Origin: Hymenopus coronatus
Lineage: Eukaryota > Arthropoda > Insecta > Mantodea > Hymenopodidae
Length of the DNA: 64,000 nucleotides
Assembly: GCA_030762935.1 (NCBI GenBank)
Contig: CM060900.1
Location: 287,727,784 to 287,791,783, forward strand
Direction: 5' to 3'
Below, piece after piece: positions 9,960 through 22,502 of the stretch. The translations under genes were made by a program, and so were the position numbers. Position 1 is the stretch's first letter. Every line of letters begins with the position of its first letter. The notes below the pieces were generated by a model, which ran no database searches, was not told the DNA's origin, and saw nothing but the letters and a program-made list of their open reading frames with translations.

Positions 9960-12900
9960 TACCCATGGAGTGAAACCTTGTAATTATGATTTTGAAGGGA
10001 CTGTGGCTAAACATGTAATAACTGGAAACGCATTACATATAGTATAAAATTTACTAGGCATGAAAAGCAATTTTGCACCATTAAATGCAAAATACTGTGC
10101 AATTAACATTATTTCTGAAATTCTAGGTGCAGTACGAGCAAAATACAAACAAGAAATAATTTCTTATGAAAAAAAGTCTGAATGTTGATTGGCATGTTCT
10201 TGTACTGCTAGTATGAATTATGCAGCATTCCAGCTTCTTGTTATTGTTGCCAAGATTGGATGAGGGAAATCCTTTTCATTTAGCATGGAACTTGCTTCAT
10301 ACTTCCACAGAACTTGTATTTTTTTTTTCTTACAGAGAAACATTTAAACTATGTCATTTTGTGTTGCATTGTGAGACAACTTGCTATACACTGCATAGCA
10401 TTCAAAGAAAGACTAAAAGGATAAAACACATTGACAGGGAGCCTTTTGAAAGTAAATTCCTTCCAAGTAAAACTCTTGAGCTACAATGATCACTCAGTAA
10501 AGTTATACAACTATTTTCTCACCATAGTTTTAGAACATTAAACATTTTTGCAAATGTTATATATGTATGTGCAATATTTTTATTTATTTTCCACCCAAAG
10601 AAAGTGCTAATTTGGGAGCATTAAGGGGTATAAAATCATGCAGTATTAATATTGAAAGTCAGGGATATTGATTAAAATTAGAGCAAAATGATATTTGAGA
10701 GCATAATCATTTGTATGTGTGCGTGCGTGTGCTTGTGGGCGTGGGTGTGGGAGGGGGGGTTCTCACACTAGTGTAAAGTTTCTCACAACTCTGAAGGTTT
10801 TCTAATATATGTGCATTTCATATTAAGTAGTAAAGATAGGATATCAATTATACTAGAATATGTAAATTTTTTATAATTAATGGAATTGATGTTTTAACAG
10901 CTGACAATATTAAAGATTAGATAAAATACTAGAAACACACTAATATTTAACATGTAAACAAGAGACAGCATGCTACATCATGAAGGATGTGTTGGAATAC
11001 AAATTACATTTACAGAAGATTTAAAATTTGTGAGGTTAACCAGAATGCATTATCCAGATGAGAGATGTTGGATTCAGGGATCTTGGCAAGATTCTGTGTC
11101 TACACAAAGCAGAATATCCTTGGTTTAGAGCATGGCTTTAAGTTTTTCAAATATGATTTACCAACTACACAAACATAACCTATGGATGGTCAGTGTGAAA
11201 GAATAATTACTAGAAGTAGGTAACTGTAATACACAATATGGTTCATACAGTTTGGTTTTTATGCATTTTCCCATTTAAACATTCAAATTATTGTGTCTCT
11301 GCATTAATGAGATTCCACTGTATAATGCTCTAATTTATAGGAATGAAAGTTATACCTGTGCTGGGAAATCAAATGTTTATGCCCTATTGCATTTGAGAGA
11401 AACAGAGAATTTGAATCCAGGGTATGAAATGATATTCAGATGATATTCTGCAGATACAGCTGAACCAATGCTGTGCCAATATGCACAAGAGCCTATTTAT
11501 CTGACTTTCAGTTAAGTGCATCTCCAGAATCATATTGGTTTCCCTTTCCTGTTTTTTAAACACAAAAGTATGACTTATACAGTTGGTACAGTACATAGCG
11601 GGTACAGTTGTTATTTTGGATCTACGCAATATACAGATCTCCAGTCCCACACTTTCAGCTTCTGTTGCTATGGACAGTGTGGATCTGTTTTACAGAGTTA
11701 AGAAGAGGTATTTCATGGGTATAAATAATGCTCCATTTGGAGGCAACAGTACAACTGGTTTACCTGGATTGTAGGTGGGAAACAACTCCAGGTGAAATGA
11801 TTTTAATGAAACATCTGCACAATCGATACCTCAAATGTTTGAAACAAAATAAACTTACAAACTATTTCAGTAACAAATGTGACTGGTTCTGGAGTTTAAG
11901 TGTTGAAATAGCATTTCCTGTTAGTGCTAAATTCAAAGGTTTTTACTATATTGTCGCACAGAGTTTTTGGATTTAACAGAATATTCTCATATTACCCAGA
12001 TTTTTTATAATCTGGTACCATCTATTCAAGATAATGTTTTTGTGTATGCTTTAACATGGTAGGCTTTATAAGCTTGAGACACGCTCACACGCACACTCAC
12101 ATTCGCACACATTCACACCCAAATATGCATGCTTATCATTCCTCCTGTGCCAAGAGAGTAGGTTTATGTATGAGGCTATTAGTATACACACTCACACTCA
12201 CTCACACACATTCACACCCACGTATGCATGCTTATCATTCCTCCTGTGCCAAGGTTTATGTATGAGGCTATTAGTATAAAAAAAGAGCAATTTCCACCAA
12301 CCTAAATTTTTCAGTAGAACCCAATTTGTGATACAGCTGTTTCTTCCAACTCGATCTATGTGATTTTTGTCTTGCATATTCATCAAGTGATTTTAACATA
12401 ACTAGAGGAATTCAACATTTGATTAATAGTTGATTAGATATTTTGGAGATTGTGTATTTTGATTCATACCTTAGGGTTCCTGTAGTGTTTGCTCCATTTG
12501 ATACCAACATGCATGGAGATTACTCTTTCTGTTAAGGAAAGAAGGATTGTTGTACCTGGGCATTTATTTTGGTAAAACTAAAACCATTTAATTTTATTAC
12601 CATTTTGCACTGAAATACATGGCCAATAATGGTAATATAAGGTAGACTATTTAGTACTCTTAGAAAAGTGAAACAAATTATTACCTAAACTGCAAGGGGG
12701 AAAAAAGAGGGGGAAAAAAATCCATGAAACTGTTCTCCATTGAGATTTAGCAACTTGGAGTGACAAAAATATTTTAAACAATTGCAGTTTGGTTATACCT
12801 ACCTTCAAAATGTTAGGTTTAGAGCATTAACTAGAACAATGAAATGTGGAAATTAAATTGCTTAGATTTATTGAGCAACTTTTAAGACAAGGTTCTTTTC

Positions 12901-13744
12901 ATGACAGACTTTATCATAAAAGTGTGGATAAATTTGTGTTAAAAAATGAATAAACAACAAAGTATGTTAATCAGAAAAACATTTCCTCTTAATATAGCAT
13001 TAATTACTGACAGAATATAACAATTATCTCTGCCTTTTAGCAAGAACTGATTTCCATTTCCTTGCCTCCCGGAACCATTCCTAGCTTTTGTGGAGGTGAC
13101 GGGTATTGCATTTTGAGGCACTGTATCCATCACAGAGCACTTAGAAGAAAACTAGCGCTTGTCATTATAACATATGGTGATACTATACACAGTTCAAAAT
13201 CCTGAAAGTATCTCTAATATAATTCACAATTTTATAATATAGCTCACTTGAGCAGAACAGGCACTATTTATTCCAGCACTGCAGCCATTTTGCTGCCAGT
13301 CACATGACCAGATTGGAAACAGCTTATTGGTAGTTATGGAGATTGCCCTTCTTGATTCCAGCACATGAGTAGATTGTCCCCTTTGAAACAAACATTTGAT
13401 TTTAATGCACCGAAAAGACGGGATTTTGTACATTTAGAAACAAACATGCACTACACTTTAGTATAGTGCAGATTACTCTTTTTGATGCTAATAGCCTACT
13501 CATATGCAGTTGCAGAAAGTCTGCATTACTTACTGAGCAAGCTAGATTATTTTGCAGTGAAATATTTTGTATACATGGGAATAAAGGGGCAGAATGTAGC
13601 AGTTAAAGGGAGAATGTCCCGGGTTAAATTGTTTTATAAGGAAAGCTTTAAGCAAAGGGATGAAAGAATTGTGATTCATACAGCACATCGTTTGTTAGGT
13701 AATACTGGAGGATAAATATTTAAATGATTACATAATTTGCCTGG
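9960..13744. other. AT-rich intron, mostly unrecognised
   Basis: Holds a GT/GGGT-rich stretch at 10713-10760 and the tandem duplication at 12081-12278. The remaining open frames are short and show no family signature. Confidence 0.5.
12081..12278. repeat. two-unit tandem duplication of about 100 bp with CA stretches
   Basis: The block GCATGCTTATCATTCCTCCT then GTGCCAAG, then TTTATGTATGAGGCTATTAGTATA occurs twice about 99 bp apart, each preceded by CACATTCACACCC. Unit 1 has an extra AGAGTAG. It looks like slippage or unequal exchange at the CA tracts. Confidence 0.85.
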
Positions 13745-16560
13745 AAATAGTTTATAATCCACCCGTATCCTTACAGTTTCACAATCCTAGCCTATATAAA
13801 TATCTAGTTGAAAGAGGACTGTGAAAAATTAAGGGAGAAGTATATGATTACAGAATTTATATTGATGTGAGATTTTAACATCAGACTAGGAGAGAAGGAT
13901 GTGGAAGTAAGAAATGATTTGATGAGTGATGAAATAAAGGGAGAAAAAGAATTGGATAGAAAAAGTAAGGATACAATTATGCACAGTACTAGTGCTAAAT
14001 TGATTGAATTTGTGTACAAAACTCATTGAGTATGTATATTAAATGGGAAATATGGTGAAGATATCAATGTTGAATGTACCTTTTTTATAAACAAAATCAA
14101 ACAAGGTGTAATTGATTATATTATATGGCCAATTAATTTTGAATACATTCAAAAGAATTTCAAAGTTTTTAACTAAAGTTCCAACAGTGGACAATTCCCA
14201 TTAATAGGGGATGTTAAAGTGAAACAGTGAACAAACAGAATCGGTAAAGTAGGAATAAAGAATGTAAACAGTGTGTGAGATTCAAGTGGAATGAGAATTT
14301 TAGTAACAAGTTTAAACAGTTTTTGGTTTCCTGCTATTGCCAGATATACCAGCAAGGGGCTAGTTGCATATCAGATGCTAGTGAAATAGAGAAAGTGATA
14401 GATATCTTTATTGGGGTAATGCTGGTGGCAGGAGAAAGAATGAGGGTGAGAAAGTAAGGCATTTAAACAGGGAGAGGATTAGTTTGACGAGGAATGCAAA
14501 GTAACAAAGAAGCTGATCAAACAGGTGCTGGAAAAATGGAGAGAACATGGGAATGTAGAATCAATGGAGGAGTATTTAAAGGGCAGGGTACTTTATAAAC
14601 TCCTACATCAAAAGAAACTTAGGTGGAGGGAAAAAAAGAGAGCAGCTTAATTAGGGTGTTAGAGGGGAGAATATAAGCAAGATTTGGAAGGCTTTGAAAT
14701 ATTCATAGCAGATACATAGTTCAGCCAAATTTTAACCCAAAGGAATGGCAAGCTTACTTTAGAACTCTTCATGGCATATATAGAGGCAACAGGATGACAC
14801 TAGACCATGAGATTAGTATGTTGTAATTTTGGATAGGGCAATAAGGGTTGAGGAAACAATTAGGCAAGTTAAATTAATGAAAAGAAATAAAGCAAATGGT
14901 CTAAATATGATCCCACAGAATTTCTCATAAAATGATGTACTGACATGAATACAGTTAAGAAATTAACAGCTCTGTTTAACTCAAAGAAAAGAGGTAATTA
15001 CTGGTGAACAGGAGAATGGCTAGTAATATACCTGATTTACAAAGGGAAAGGTATATCCAAACCAAACAGTTACAGTGGGATTGCACTGTTGTCCAATATA
15101 GGTAACATTTTTCCTGGAATTTTGGCAAATAGGATAAGAAGTGGGTAGAAGAAAACAATATCTTTTCAGAACTTCAAATGGGTTTTAGAACTGGGAGAAG
15201 ACACTACTGATAATATTTTTATAATAAAAACATTACTATATAACTACCTGAAGGAAGAAAGGGGGAAACTATACATGGCATTTATTTATCTAGAGAAAGC
15301 ACATGACATGTTGCAGCCACAGTTACTCTAGCATATACTATCACTAAAGGATTGAATCGACAGAAGGTAACTAAATATATTGTGAGTCCTGTATAAGGAG
15401 AACACCTTCTTCGTTAGGGTGAGAGCAGTAGTATCTAGGGAGATAACACAAGGGAAAGGTTTAGGGCAAGGATGTAAACCAAGTCCAATACTCTTAAATC
15501 TATTTATTGACATTCTATGAGGGATAAATTATATAACAATTTCTGGGCTACTGTTTGCTGATGATCTGGTAGTAGGATAAATTATAATTAATGGGCTGAA
15601 CCAAGCGCTCCATGAAGTAGATGAATGCTGTAATGATGTAACCTAACTGTGAATCAGAAAAGAACAAAAAAACAAACAAACAAATAGTGGTATTTAAGAA
15701 GGGAGCAAAATTGAGTAAACATGACAAGTGGAAAAAGAAGAGTAAGGAATATAAAGTAGTAAAAGAATGTATTTTAATTAGTTATTAAAATAGATGGGGT
15801 TGCAGCTCTTACACAAGAAAAAGGAGCCATGGCAGCAATTGGAAGTGTTAAGTACAGAGTAATGAACATTGGAGTTAAGTGGTTAGAAAAAATTTATAAT
15901 ATGGTGGTGGAACCAAAAATGCTGTATGGAATAGAGATATAGGGACTGGATGGGCAGAGGAATCCACTGATACGGTCCATAGGATGTTTTGTAGGGAAGT
16001 ATTGGGTTTACAAATACAGTGGCAAAGTAGTAGCGCAGATGAGAAGAGTGCCGAGAAAGAGTATGATTATAGGAACAGCACTGAAATATTAGTTTAGCAT
16101 CCTGATTCTATGTAAGAATAATTTGTGTGTGGAATATCAGGAAAAGAGTCTTAGGAACTCTGCAATGGATTAATAGCATCCGAATGAACCTGGAAGTGAA
16201 TGGGATGGGGGAAAACTGGAGAGAATATGAAGACAAATTCAGAAACCTTTAGGTGGGATAATGGGAAGGAAAAAAAAAAAAAAAAAAAAAAAGATCTCTG
16301 GTATACTATATATCAATGAAGGAAGCATGGGAAAGTGACACATGCATTATCAATGAAGGAAGCATGGGAAAGTGAGACATGTATCGATAAGGTAAATAGC
16401 GAATATTGGGAGGCAATAGCACAGTTAAGAATGAGCATTTGGAGATTAAGAGGGATAAGAAAAGGCATCCCACATAGTCAGTGTCCCATCTGTGGAGGGA
16501 AGGAAGGACTAGAAGAACTATAGCACATAGTCTGCTTACTTGGAAATCCTGCCATAAAAG
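13745..16560 (+). pseudogene. APE-type LINE, ORF2 remnant
   Basis: A degenerate non-LTR retrotransposon pol, readable piecewise. Endonuclease end: DFNIRLGEKD (about 13870), KLIEFVYKTH, CILNGKYGEDINVE and VIDYIIWP (about 14110). Reverse transcriptase: IYKGKGISKPNSYSGIALLS (about 15040), DNIFIIKTLLYNYLKEERGK, LYMAFIYLEKAHDM, GQGCKPSPILLNLFIDIL and LLFADDLVVG (about 15550; the catalytic FADD is intact). Near the end, ISQCPICGG-type Cys motif (CPICGGKEGLEEL, about 16485-16520). Many stops. A poly-A run of 23 (16270-16292) and a 38-bp tandem duplication (16311-16376) interrupt it. Clade not assigned. Confidence 0.8.
16311..16376. repeat. 38-bp tandem duplication inside the LINE
   Basis: TATCAATGAAGGAAGCATGG then GAAAGTGA occurs at 16311-16338 and again at 16349-16376, near-perfect. 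Confidence 0.9.
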
Positions 16561-16794
16561 CTACTTCCAAATATTTGAAGTTGAAAGTTTGAAATCACAT
16601 GAAAAATTAGGAAATTAAGAAATTGTGACTTATGTTATGGTAATGTTTCAGACAAGTGCTTAAGACTGTTAGTACATGCATATGTTATTTATCAAATCAA
16701 TGTCTTTATTATGTGGAAGCAAAATATACTGTGTTGACAGAAAATGGAATTAGCTGCTTTTCACCTTCAATGTTACATTTAGTTTTTACTTTCT

Positions 16795-17390
16795 CTAGCA
16801 TGTATGTACAATGAACATATTAGATAGAGAAAGTATTGTATTGAACAAAAAAATTGATGCAGAGATGGAAATTATGTTTTGAGGTCCCCTGAGTCTGGGA
16901 GTGGAAAAAAATGTATTTTTAGAAAGCAGTCTGTGTATATGTGTTGTCTGCCTGCCTCTCCATCTGTCTGTGGACAGCATAGCTCAGAAATTAAAAGATT
17001 GTAAAATACCAAACTTGGTATTTTAGTCAAATATATTCCAAGGATGGGATACAAATATATTTGAGAAAATTCCCTTACCCCAAACTACCTTTACATGGAA
17101 ACATTTTTGAACACTTTTTATTTTTCTCAAAAAATAGCTCTTACGATTTTGATTAAAATACGATATATTAAAGATATTCATATCACAAATAAAATGTATA
17201 CAATGGATTTTCTGGAAATAGCTTCTGAAGACCTGTTCATTATGTATGACTTTTGCTGAAATTTGTGTAACTGGTATAGCATAAGAAATAGACAAAATCT
17301 TACTACACACAAAATGTAGATTTTGTTAATACACACAATTTATGTCATATACATTTTTGGGGGGGAATTGATCATTTCCAAGACATTCTG
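16795..17390 (-). repeat. unclassified interspersed repeat, copy A
   Basis: Homologous over its length to copy B (18375-19076) in the opposite orientation. Shared blocks on the minus strand: AAAAATGTATATGACATAAA, TTGTGTGTAGTAAG, TATACATTTTATTTGTG, TTTTAATCAAAATCGTAAGA, CAAGTTTGGTATTTTAC and the end AATACTTTCTCTAT...GAGAAAGTAAAAA. No coding capacity seen. The microsatellite site of copy B corresponds here to a short ACACATATACACAG stretch. Confidence 0.75.
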
Positions 17391-18374
17391 CTTTATTGGT
17401 TTCAATTTTAAACTACTTAAACTTTTTTTCAAATGGTAAGGTATGGTTTTCTTTCCTCTGTCTTTTGTTTACTCCTGGCAAGCAAAGAGAATGAAATTTC
17501 AACTGTTTCACATAGCAAGCCCCTTTTATAGGAATTGACTATTGCATTAACCTAGTGTACTCCCTTATTTCCCTTCTGCATACTAAGAACTGAGTAATAA
17601 GACCAATGCTGCTAATGTTTATCTTGATTAGCTTGATGTAGATAAAAGAACAATCTTTTGTAACAAAAGTTTGTTTGTGGAACAGCTAGAAAAAGTCATG
17701 TGAATGGAACACTTCAGATATTTTGCATTTGGTTATTTGAGCTGTTTCTAACTGGTGGTACTGAATTGAGTTTCATGTTAGTGTTCCAGACGTGTTTAAT
17801 CACAAATTAGTTCCAGGAAATTCATTCAGTTGCAAATTCACAGGGATTACAATACTATCCAATTAACCAATTTATATTCTGATCCAGGGAATAATCCTAT
17901 TTATTGTTTCAGAAATTTTTACTCTGTATCATTCTTTTGGAAGACACAACTTCAGCAGATTCTGTTTCTTAAGTTTATTGATTAGCAAATGATTTCATTC
18001 TGGGCAAATCTTTCTGTGATCTAGGGTGTCCCTGGCCATAGACTGCCAGTGACTTGTATTCATCAGTGTGGCAATATTTATAAAAAAAATCTGATGTGTA
18101 CCATTCACATGACTTTCTCCATATCCCTGCAACAAATTATTCTTAAAAAGCTTATACTTTTATTTACTTTATGCTAATCAGAAAAAAATATCAGAAATAG
18201 TCTAATTACTCGCTTCCTTGTAAGTAGAAGCTAAATAAGGGACAACTGTAGGTTAAAGTGATAGTCAAAAGCTGGTTGCTATGTCAATGAAGTTCCTTTG
18301 TCTATATAGATAGGAGTTGACAAGTTCCTGTATGAGAAAAGTATACGTTTTTCATAGCAGAAACCAAAAATAAG
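17391..18374. other. spacer between inverted repeat copies
   Basis: About 1 kb of AT-rich sequence without open frames or repeats that I recognise. Confidence 0.5.
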
Positions 18375-18856
18375 GAATGTCACAAAAACGACAAACTCCA
18401 CAAAAAAAAATGTATATAACATAAATTGTGTGTTTTAATGTGCTCTACATTTTTTGTGTAGTAAGTTTTTGTCCATCTCTTACAGTTTAGCAGTTATTCA
18501 AAATTTAGTAAAATTCATTCAGAATAAACTACTCTTCAGAGGCCATTCCCAGAAAATTCAAGATATACATTTTATTTGTCAGGTAAATATGTTTAATATA
18601 TGAAATTTTAATCAAAATCGTTAGAGCCATTTTTGAGAAAATCAAAATTTTCGAAAAAAAGTTCTATGTAAAGGGTAGTTGGGGGTGGGGGGATTTTTCT
18701 CAAAATCTTCGTGTCGCATCCCTGGAAGATACCAAACTTAAATACGAAGTTTGGTATTTTACCGACTTTTCGTTTTTGAGTTATCGTGTGCACGCACACG
18801 CACACACGCACGCACACACACACGCACACACGCACGCACGCACCCACGCACGCACG

Positions 18857-18930
<74 letters not shown>

Positions 18931-19076
18931 CGCGGACCTTTTTGTGAAAATGCTTTTTTTCAATATTGGGGACCCTAAAACATACATTTCCGGGGAAATC
19001 TCGGTATCGAATTTTTGGTGGAGTGCAATACTTTCTCTATACACTATGTACATAGTGCGTATGGAGAAAGTAAAAA
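18375..19076 (+). repeat. unclassified interspersed repeat, copy B, with terminal palindrome
   Basis: Starts near AATGTCACAAAAACGACAA and ends with a palindrome TACTTTCTCTATACACTATG / CATAGTGCGTATGGAGAAAG around 19030-19073, able to form a hairpin. The core contains CGAAGTTTGGTATTTTACCG, itself partly inverted with the preceding AATACCAAACTT. A long CA microsatellite has expanded in the middle. A Helitron-like or other non-autonomous origin is possible, but I see no diagnostic ends. Confidence 0.75.
18786..18928. repeat. CACG/CA microsatellite
   Basis: About 75 bp of mixed CA and CG dinucleotides followed by a pure CA run of 34 units (18861-18928). Alternating purine-pyrimidine throughout, so Z-DNA-prone. 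Confidence 0.95.
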
Positions 19077-19319
19077 TACTCTGGGGTTTTCCTTGCAGTA
19101 TTTGAAGCATTTCACAAGGTGCCAGTTTACTGTTTCACCATCTGTGTTTTTGGTCTTATTTTAAATCATACCTTTGGATAATTACATCCAGTCAAGAAAA
19201 ATCAGGAAATTTCATATATTTGACTTTGTAAGGCAATTTATTTTTAAGGCACCAGGAGCATGCAATTCAGATAATTGTCAACCGGCCTACAATGAATAAA
19301 CCAGGACAAATTTCTTTGC

Positions 19320-20070
19320 CTTTTCAATTGCACTATCCATGGAATCTATTTCCATTTAAGAATGACTGCTCTCTGTAAATTTATGTTCCATGACTTGAAG
19401 TTGAGATGTCTCTACTAAGTATAGAAAAGGGCAACAACATGTTGGTTGTGGTTCTGAGCTCCGGTTGTGGTTCTCAGATCCACAAGAATCTGAAAATAGG
19501 GACGCTTCACTAACTTCTGTTGGAAGCTTTATAAGATTCAGAAATAAACATGAACCAACTTCAGAACTTCCTCTACTACTATTCATTTCTGTCCAGGCAT
19601 AGCAATAAGCTTTATTTGGTGGGGATGTTTCATAAATTGTCACGATTGTATACAGATACTTTTCTACAGTAATACATCTGACATCTAATGATGGCATCTG
19701 TAAAACAGACAGCAAATCAAATGTCACCAATATGAACTTAGATACTTTATTTGCTTTCTTTATCCCTAGCTTTAATTGCCTTAAAATCCTTTCTTGTTAT
19801 ATTAACAGCATAAATTTGTGCATCATCATGGGTTTCTGAACACTTTACATTTTCATGTCCAGTACAATTGACACTGGTCTTTTTTGGGCTTGAAAAATGA
19901 CAAGATTATAGTGACTACAAAAGAGTTGTCAATATGTTATAAATGATACTGGCATGCAATTTCTTGCTTCCAAGGCATTTTCTTTAAACAAGTCATTCAT
20001 TTTCTGATACTTATATTAGGATTCAAATATTCTCTCTGGGTTGACTACCACAAGCAATGAGAAATTACTT
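19320..20070 (-). pseudogene. DUF7869-like protein fossil
   Basis: A 124-codon frame (19730-19356) has the order expected of an arthropod repeat-borne family I recall as DUF7869: VTFDLLSVLQMPS, TIYETSPPNKAYCYAWTE, SRGSSEVGSCLFLNL, SLFSDSCGSENHN (family SDSCGGQNRN, an acidic residue suggesting a nuclease-like fold) and MEHKFTESSHS. Upstream in other frames lie REYLNPNISIRK (about 20010-19975) and LSFFKPKKDQC (about 19895-19865), matching the family's N-terminal part. Stops separate the pieces. The family is usually multi-copy, so it is probably mobile; its mechanism is not known to me. It is antisense to nothing recognised. Confidence 0.55.
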
Positions 20071-22386
20071 TTGGAAAGCTTTCAATGTGACTTTTTATAC
20101 GCTGGATTGTATTTGGGTCAATTTATTCAAAGGTGCATGCTTGCCTCTGTTATCCTCACCTATATATAGCCTACATTCCACTTTATGTTTGGAAGCTGGA
20201 ATATTTCCTCATTGGAGATTTAAAAAAGAAATGACTGACACTCTTATTTTGATTCCTTCCTAAACAAATAAATATTCCCTTGACACTTCTCTTAACTGCT
20301 TCTTTGCTTCACCCTGCCTTGTCCTCTTATTAAGGATTCCAATATTCACATTTGAAAGTATGAAGTTCTCCTGCCATTATCCAACCTCCAATATGATCTG
20401 CAATTTTTTTTTTCTTTTCTTTATTTGCTTTCCATGTACTTTCACCCTTTTGCCTTCACCTGCTCCTCTTCTTTCCCCCTTCATTATTTTCTTCCTCAGC
20501 ATTTTTCTCTTAACTGATATGTGCAACATTCCAGATAGGGGTGGTGTTGATTCCTTTATTTGCCTTTTAATGAAGTTTCATGCCTCTTCGATGTATGCTG
20601 ATTGAAGTTATACTCTTAAGATACTCTTATCATTTGGAACATAATCTGCATCTATATCAGGCATGTCTGATCCAAAATCAAACAGCATGCCCCCATTGCT
20701 CTTGTGTGACTATTCTGGAGCTACATTCTTCTACTTCACTTCCAGTTGTTGTTGCAAGATAAGCCATTGCTTCGTTCTTCATTGTTTCATCTAAAATAAA
20801 ATGATTGAGCTCTGCCTTTCCACACTCCTTACTAATGATCAAGATAAATTTTAAAATTGGGTTGTAATTATGCAATAATCTCCCATTAGTGCAAACTGTC
20901 TTTATTCTTAAGCGTTTTTATTTACCACAAAATAAATAATTATGATACTTAATTCATAATTAAAAAGTAATAAACATAAAGAAAATTTGTTAACTAAATA
21001 CCCATATGCCATCTGATGAACTGCACATGTTTCTAGTCAGAACATACTATTGAATACAAACCTGTTGGTCATTATTTTAGAGAAGTGGAGTTTGTGGCTT
21101 TTCCATATATTACTTTCAAACAAAAACGTAAGGGAAATTATTGTGCTTTAAACTTTTAGCAGGGTTTCGCTGTCTACAATCTGGTGATATAGCAGCCTTG
21201 TCCAGGAAAAAAAGCTAAGTGCAATAGCAGGTTTTCATTGTCTAGATTCAGATATACAAGCATTATTGAGGTAAGCATGCTTTGTGCCATTTGTGGGGAT
21301 TTCCCTATCAAGAATATAATACTTTTGTACTTAAGACATTTTAGCTTCATAACTTGAGATTGGATAGAGCTATCGTTTAGCGGGTTCTCCCAGACCACAG
21401 AGTGAGTATAATACACTTGGAAGTAATTACAATACAATTTTTAGTAGAACTGGAGTTAGCAGTAAGCGGACAATATAGTATTTGAATGCCAAAATCTTTT
21501 TGGAAGAAAGAATTCCTGGAGCAGAAGTGGGGCAAGATGGATAGGGATCAGTGTTAAAGGGGCATTTTTAGAAAGGATGGCAGAAGCTTAGATGAGTTTT
21601 TAATTAAAGTCAGGATAAAATGGAACTGGTCTATGCAAAAGGAATTATAGTTAACATAAATTTCTGTTAGTTACTAATGTTTTGATAGTTCTAAGGTACT
21701 AAAATGTATGCAGATATAATTATGTGGATGGGTATGACGAGCTAGGAGCTTGGGCTGAACGTCTATTATACTCAGGTAGGTATTAGTTTAACACAAATAA
21801 ATAAAGCTTCAAAGTTCATATATGCGGTCAAATCTATCTAAAGTGGCCATCTTCACTTAGCAGTCACCTCGATTAAGTCATTTTTCCATGGAAACCAACT
21901 ATTTTTCAAATAAAGCCTGTATTGGCATATCTACCTTAAGAAGCTATCTCACACCACAGTAAGCAGACACACAATTTTGCAAAATGATCTCAACACATCT
22001 CATAAACACTACAAATTGTTTTTACCCTCAAACGTTTACACAGGTTTGCCTTTGTTACAACAGGACTGTGCCCCCTGTGAATGTTTTCTCCAATCAAGGT
22101 CAATATGTACTTCTCACAGGAGCCAGTTTCAGTTTCTGCTAGGAGAGGTTAAGCTTATCTGAAGAACTTTTCAGAACTTTCATGTGAATTCCATTCAACA
22201 CATTTAGCCTAAAGAAAATTCCTCTTGTATTTCATATATGAGAAATGTTTATATTAACTCTTTACTGCCAAATTATTTTTATTTTTAATTTAATTTTAGG
22301 TATGTTACTTATGGTTAGGAATGGGAAAATTGTGTTTAAACAGTAAGACCGAAAAACATTAATATCATGAAAACATAATGGAAATA
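20071..22386. other. AT-rich intron with a possible MITE relic
   Basis: 20360-20520 is a pyrimidine-rich stretch. Around 21825-21900 GGTCAAATCTATCTAAAGTG and CACTTAGCAGTCACCTCG recall the ends of some Tigger/pogo-like elements, but I could not pair a second end. No gene seen. Confidence 0.35.
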
Positions 22387-22388
22387 TA

Positions 22389-22500
22389 CAGGGTGTATAT
22401 AAATGAATATCAGGATTTTAACTCTTTATAATATTTATATTACATTCACCTTACAGTTATGAATGATATGTCAAATGAAAAAGCAACTCAAACACTTTTA
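22389..22500 (+). repeat. left TIR of mariner
   Basis: About 105-110 bp inverted repeat of 23625-23733, with only a few substitutions and small indels. Confidence 0.9.
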
Positions 22501-22502
22501 CC

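Noticed and set aside
16795..19076. Helitron call for the inverted repeat pair
   Set aside because: A terminal palindrome exists, but no 5' TC, 3' CTRR end or AT target was demonstrable.
18608..19110. Open frames with long Cys-Val or Thr-His runs
   Set aside because: Direct translation of the CA/GT microsatellite.
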